Assembly (NCBI GenBank): GCA_017555325.1
Contig: JAFZGR010000054.1
Span: 1-6,150, forward strand
Origin: Alphaproteobacteria bacterium
GTDB lineage: Bacteria > Pseudomonadota > Alphaproteobacteria > CAAHEQ01 > UBA3637
Length of the DNA stretch: 6,150 nt
Reading direction: 5' to 3'
Shown: positions 5,379 through 6,150 of the stretch, one piece after another
Numbering within the stretch: position 1 is the first letter of the stretch
How the letters are laid out: each line of letters opens with the position of its first letter
Position numbers and translations under genes: made by a program
Notes under the pieces: model-generated
Seen by the model: the letters and a program-made list of their open reading frames with translations, nothing else
What the model was told of the DNA's origin: nothing
Database searches by the model: none

Positions 5379-5928
5379 ATAATTGATGTATTCGTTGTGC
5401 AATGTGTAAATAAGAGTAAAGTGCATACGTTGTCATGGCAAGCCAGGCCAACGACCAAAGCATTAATACTGTTTGATGAGGACTTGTTAAAGACCGATAT
5501 CCGATTGGTGCTGGAAAAGGTTTATTAAAAATCATTCGTTTGATTTTGCGAATAAACGCAATCAGCGTTAGCGTACCATAAATCCAAAACATAATCAATG
5601 AAACCAAATTCATGGCAATAGGATAATCCAAATCAAAAATCCAATGTAATGCCCGAACAATGGGTAGACCGATTAATATGCTGATTTGAATGCATAATCC
5701 GAATAAATTTAAAAGGGTCATTAAGAAGGGGTGGTCTTTTTTAGAATTTTTTAGAAAGTCGTTTTTCCATGATGCCAAAATGGCTGCTGTTCCGGCAAAA
5801 ACCACAACGGAAGCAAATGCTGCCAGTAATTTAACAATCAACATTTGCGGAAAAAGAGCCTGAATGATTAACAGAACCAAAAAACAAAATCCAAGCCATA
5901 CATTTGCATTAAAAACAACAGCGTACAT
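5377..5928 (-). CDS. Membrane protein of unknown function, five predicted helices
   Basis: A 183-residue integral membrane protein starting at the ATG at 5928, chosen because AAGGAG lies six bases upstream on the minus strand. The frame is open 43 more codons to 6057, but that extension crosses the promoter and has no good ribosome-binding site. By eye, hydrophobic segments lie at about residues 9-27, 31-53, 70-93, 104-126 and 153-174. Charged loops lie at 55-66 (KNDFLKNSKKDH) and 127-150 (RKIKRMIFNKPF...), both strongly positive and so probably cytoplasmic, which fits helices 2/3 and 4/5 as hairpins. I see no catalytic or transporter signature and do not recognise the family. It is convergent with the tail operon and carries its own promoter, so it may be an ordinary chromosomal gene marking the edge of the phage DNA, or a small cargo gene. 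Confidence 0.8.
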   Translation of the reverse strand: MYAVVFNANVWLGFCFLVLLIIQALFPQMLIVKLLAAFASVVVFAGTAAILASWKNDFLKNSKKDHPFLMTLLNLFGLCIQISILIGLPIVRALHWIFDLDYPIAMNLVSLIMFWIYGTLTLIAFIRKIKRMIFNKPFPAPIGYRSLTSPHQTVLMLWSLAWLAMTTYALYSYLHIAQRIHQL

Positions 5929-5934
5929 TTTTTT

Positions 5935-5940
5935 CTCCTT
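5935..5940 (-). promoter_or_regulatory. Ribosome-binding site that sets the membrane protein start
   Basis: AAGGAG on the minus strand, six bases before the ATG at 5928. It decides between this start and the upstream ATG at 6057. Confidence 0.8.
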
Positions 5941-5947
5941 ATCGGTC

Positions 5948-5976
5948 AGAATAGCATGTCCGTTTTGAGAATGCAA
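5948..5976 (-). promoter_or_regulatory. Candidate sigma70-type promoter of the membrane protein gene
   Basis: On the minus strand, TTGCAT (5971-5976) and TATTCT (5948-5953) are spaced by 17 bases. Transcription would start near 5941, giving a leader of only about 13 bases that begins at the ribosome-binding site. Both boxes deviate by two bases from consensus. Its place inside the open frame of the longer start supports the shorter protein. Confidence 0.5.
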
Positions 5977-6048
5977 CAATAAAAATACTTTTTTGGGAGG
6001 GTTGGTTATATTAAAAAAATATGTAATTTTTATATAGAATTGAAAGGA

Positions 6049-6150
6049 AATGATCACGGAACGTATTGCATATCAGCTACTAAAATGAATTGGTGGAGTG
6101 CGCATGCTTGGTGTGATGCAATCGGGATGAAACTGGTACCGATGGAAGAA
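6049..6150 (+). pseudogene. Partial reading frame with NWWSAHAWC motif; 5'-truncated gene or gene cut by the window
   Basis: The frame that includes 6049 reads NDHGTYCISATKMNWWSAHA followed by WCDAIGMKLVPMEE and leaves the window open. Paired Trp, two Cys and the YCIS..KMNWWSA..WC.A.G..LV.MEE pattern look like real protein. They resemble, from memory, a C-terminal segment of pilin-like proteins in gut Alphaproteobacteria. The frame is open back to 5983, but 5983-6048 does not look coding and overlaps the minus-strand promoter region. No ATG with a ribosome-binding site precedes the motif: the in-frame ATG at 6085 lies inside it without such a site, and the ATG at 6050 is out of frame and stops after 12 codons. 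I therefore favour a 5'-truncated remnant; a short gene beginning at 6085 is the alternative. Confidence 0.4.

Noticed and set aside
5929..6057. Upstream extension of the membrane protein (43 extra residues)
   Set aside because: It crosses a plausible promoter and AAGGAG precedes the ATG at 5928; the extra residues do not form a convincing domain.
6050..6088. A 12-codon open frame (ATG 6050) whose stop overlaps the ATG at 6085, as a leader peptide
   Set aside because: Its purine-rich upstream sequence is too close to the ATG for a working ribosome-binding site, and the overlapping frame has much stronger protein character.

Overview
The window looks like a piece of a low-GC alphaproteobacterial chromosome, probably from an uncultured gut- or host-associated lineage, that carries the distal tail genes of a phage. 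The lineage call is an inference. It rests on AT-rich codon use, on intergenic palindromic repeats of the CGTCATCC...GGATCTC type common in Alphaproteobacteria, on the style of the tail proteins, and on a YCIS..KMNWWSA-like reading frame at the right edge that resembles pilin-like proteins of such bacteria. No taxonomic marker gene is present.

Layout. Positions 1-400 are a gene-free mosaic of palindromic intergenic repeats, including a perfect 117-bp direct repeat (1-117 and 247-363) around a diverged, hairpin-ended relative (129-221). Positions 454-2091 (minus strand) encode a 545-residue protein I do not recognise: a soluble helical N-terminal part and a long Thr/Ser/Asn/Gly-rich C-terminal tail, read from a near-consensus sigma70-type promoter with a strong ribosome-binding site. 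A 227-bp divergent intergenic region follows.

Positions 2319-5342 (plus strand) form a tight four-gene operon for phage adsorption: a tail-collar fibre protein (251 aa), a small probable beta-sandwich phage protein (116 aa), a long tail fibre with a hendecad-repeat shaft (507 aa), and a probable tail-fibre assembly chaperone (129 aa). The last two junctions are ATGA start/stop overlaps, so translation is probably coupled. A strong intrinsic terminator at 5347-5378 closes the operon. It is symmetrical enough to serve the convergent gene too, a five-helix membrane protein of unknown function at 5377-5928 (minus strand).

The last ~100 bases (6049-6150, plus strand) contain a convincing protein-like reading frame without a plausible start or ribosome-binding site. 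It is probably a 5'-truncated gene or a gene cut by the window edge.

How the genes work together: the four tail genes would build the host-recognition end of a tail, with two different candidate receptor-binding proteins and a chaperone. No other phage structural, replication, lysis or integration gene is visible. The cassette is either the last operon of a prophage that runs outside the window, a remnant, or a separate receptor-binding locus. The clearest unusual feature is the fibre shaft: an unbroken 11-residue periodicity across 18 repeats with an aromatic residue in every one, plus a recent in-frame 165-bp duplication of five of them.
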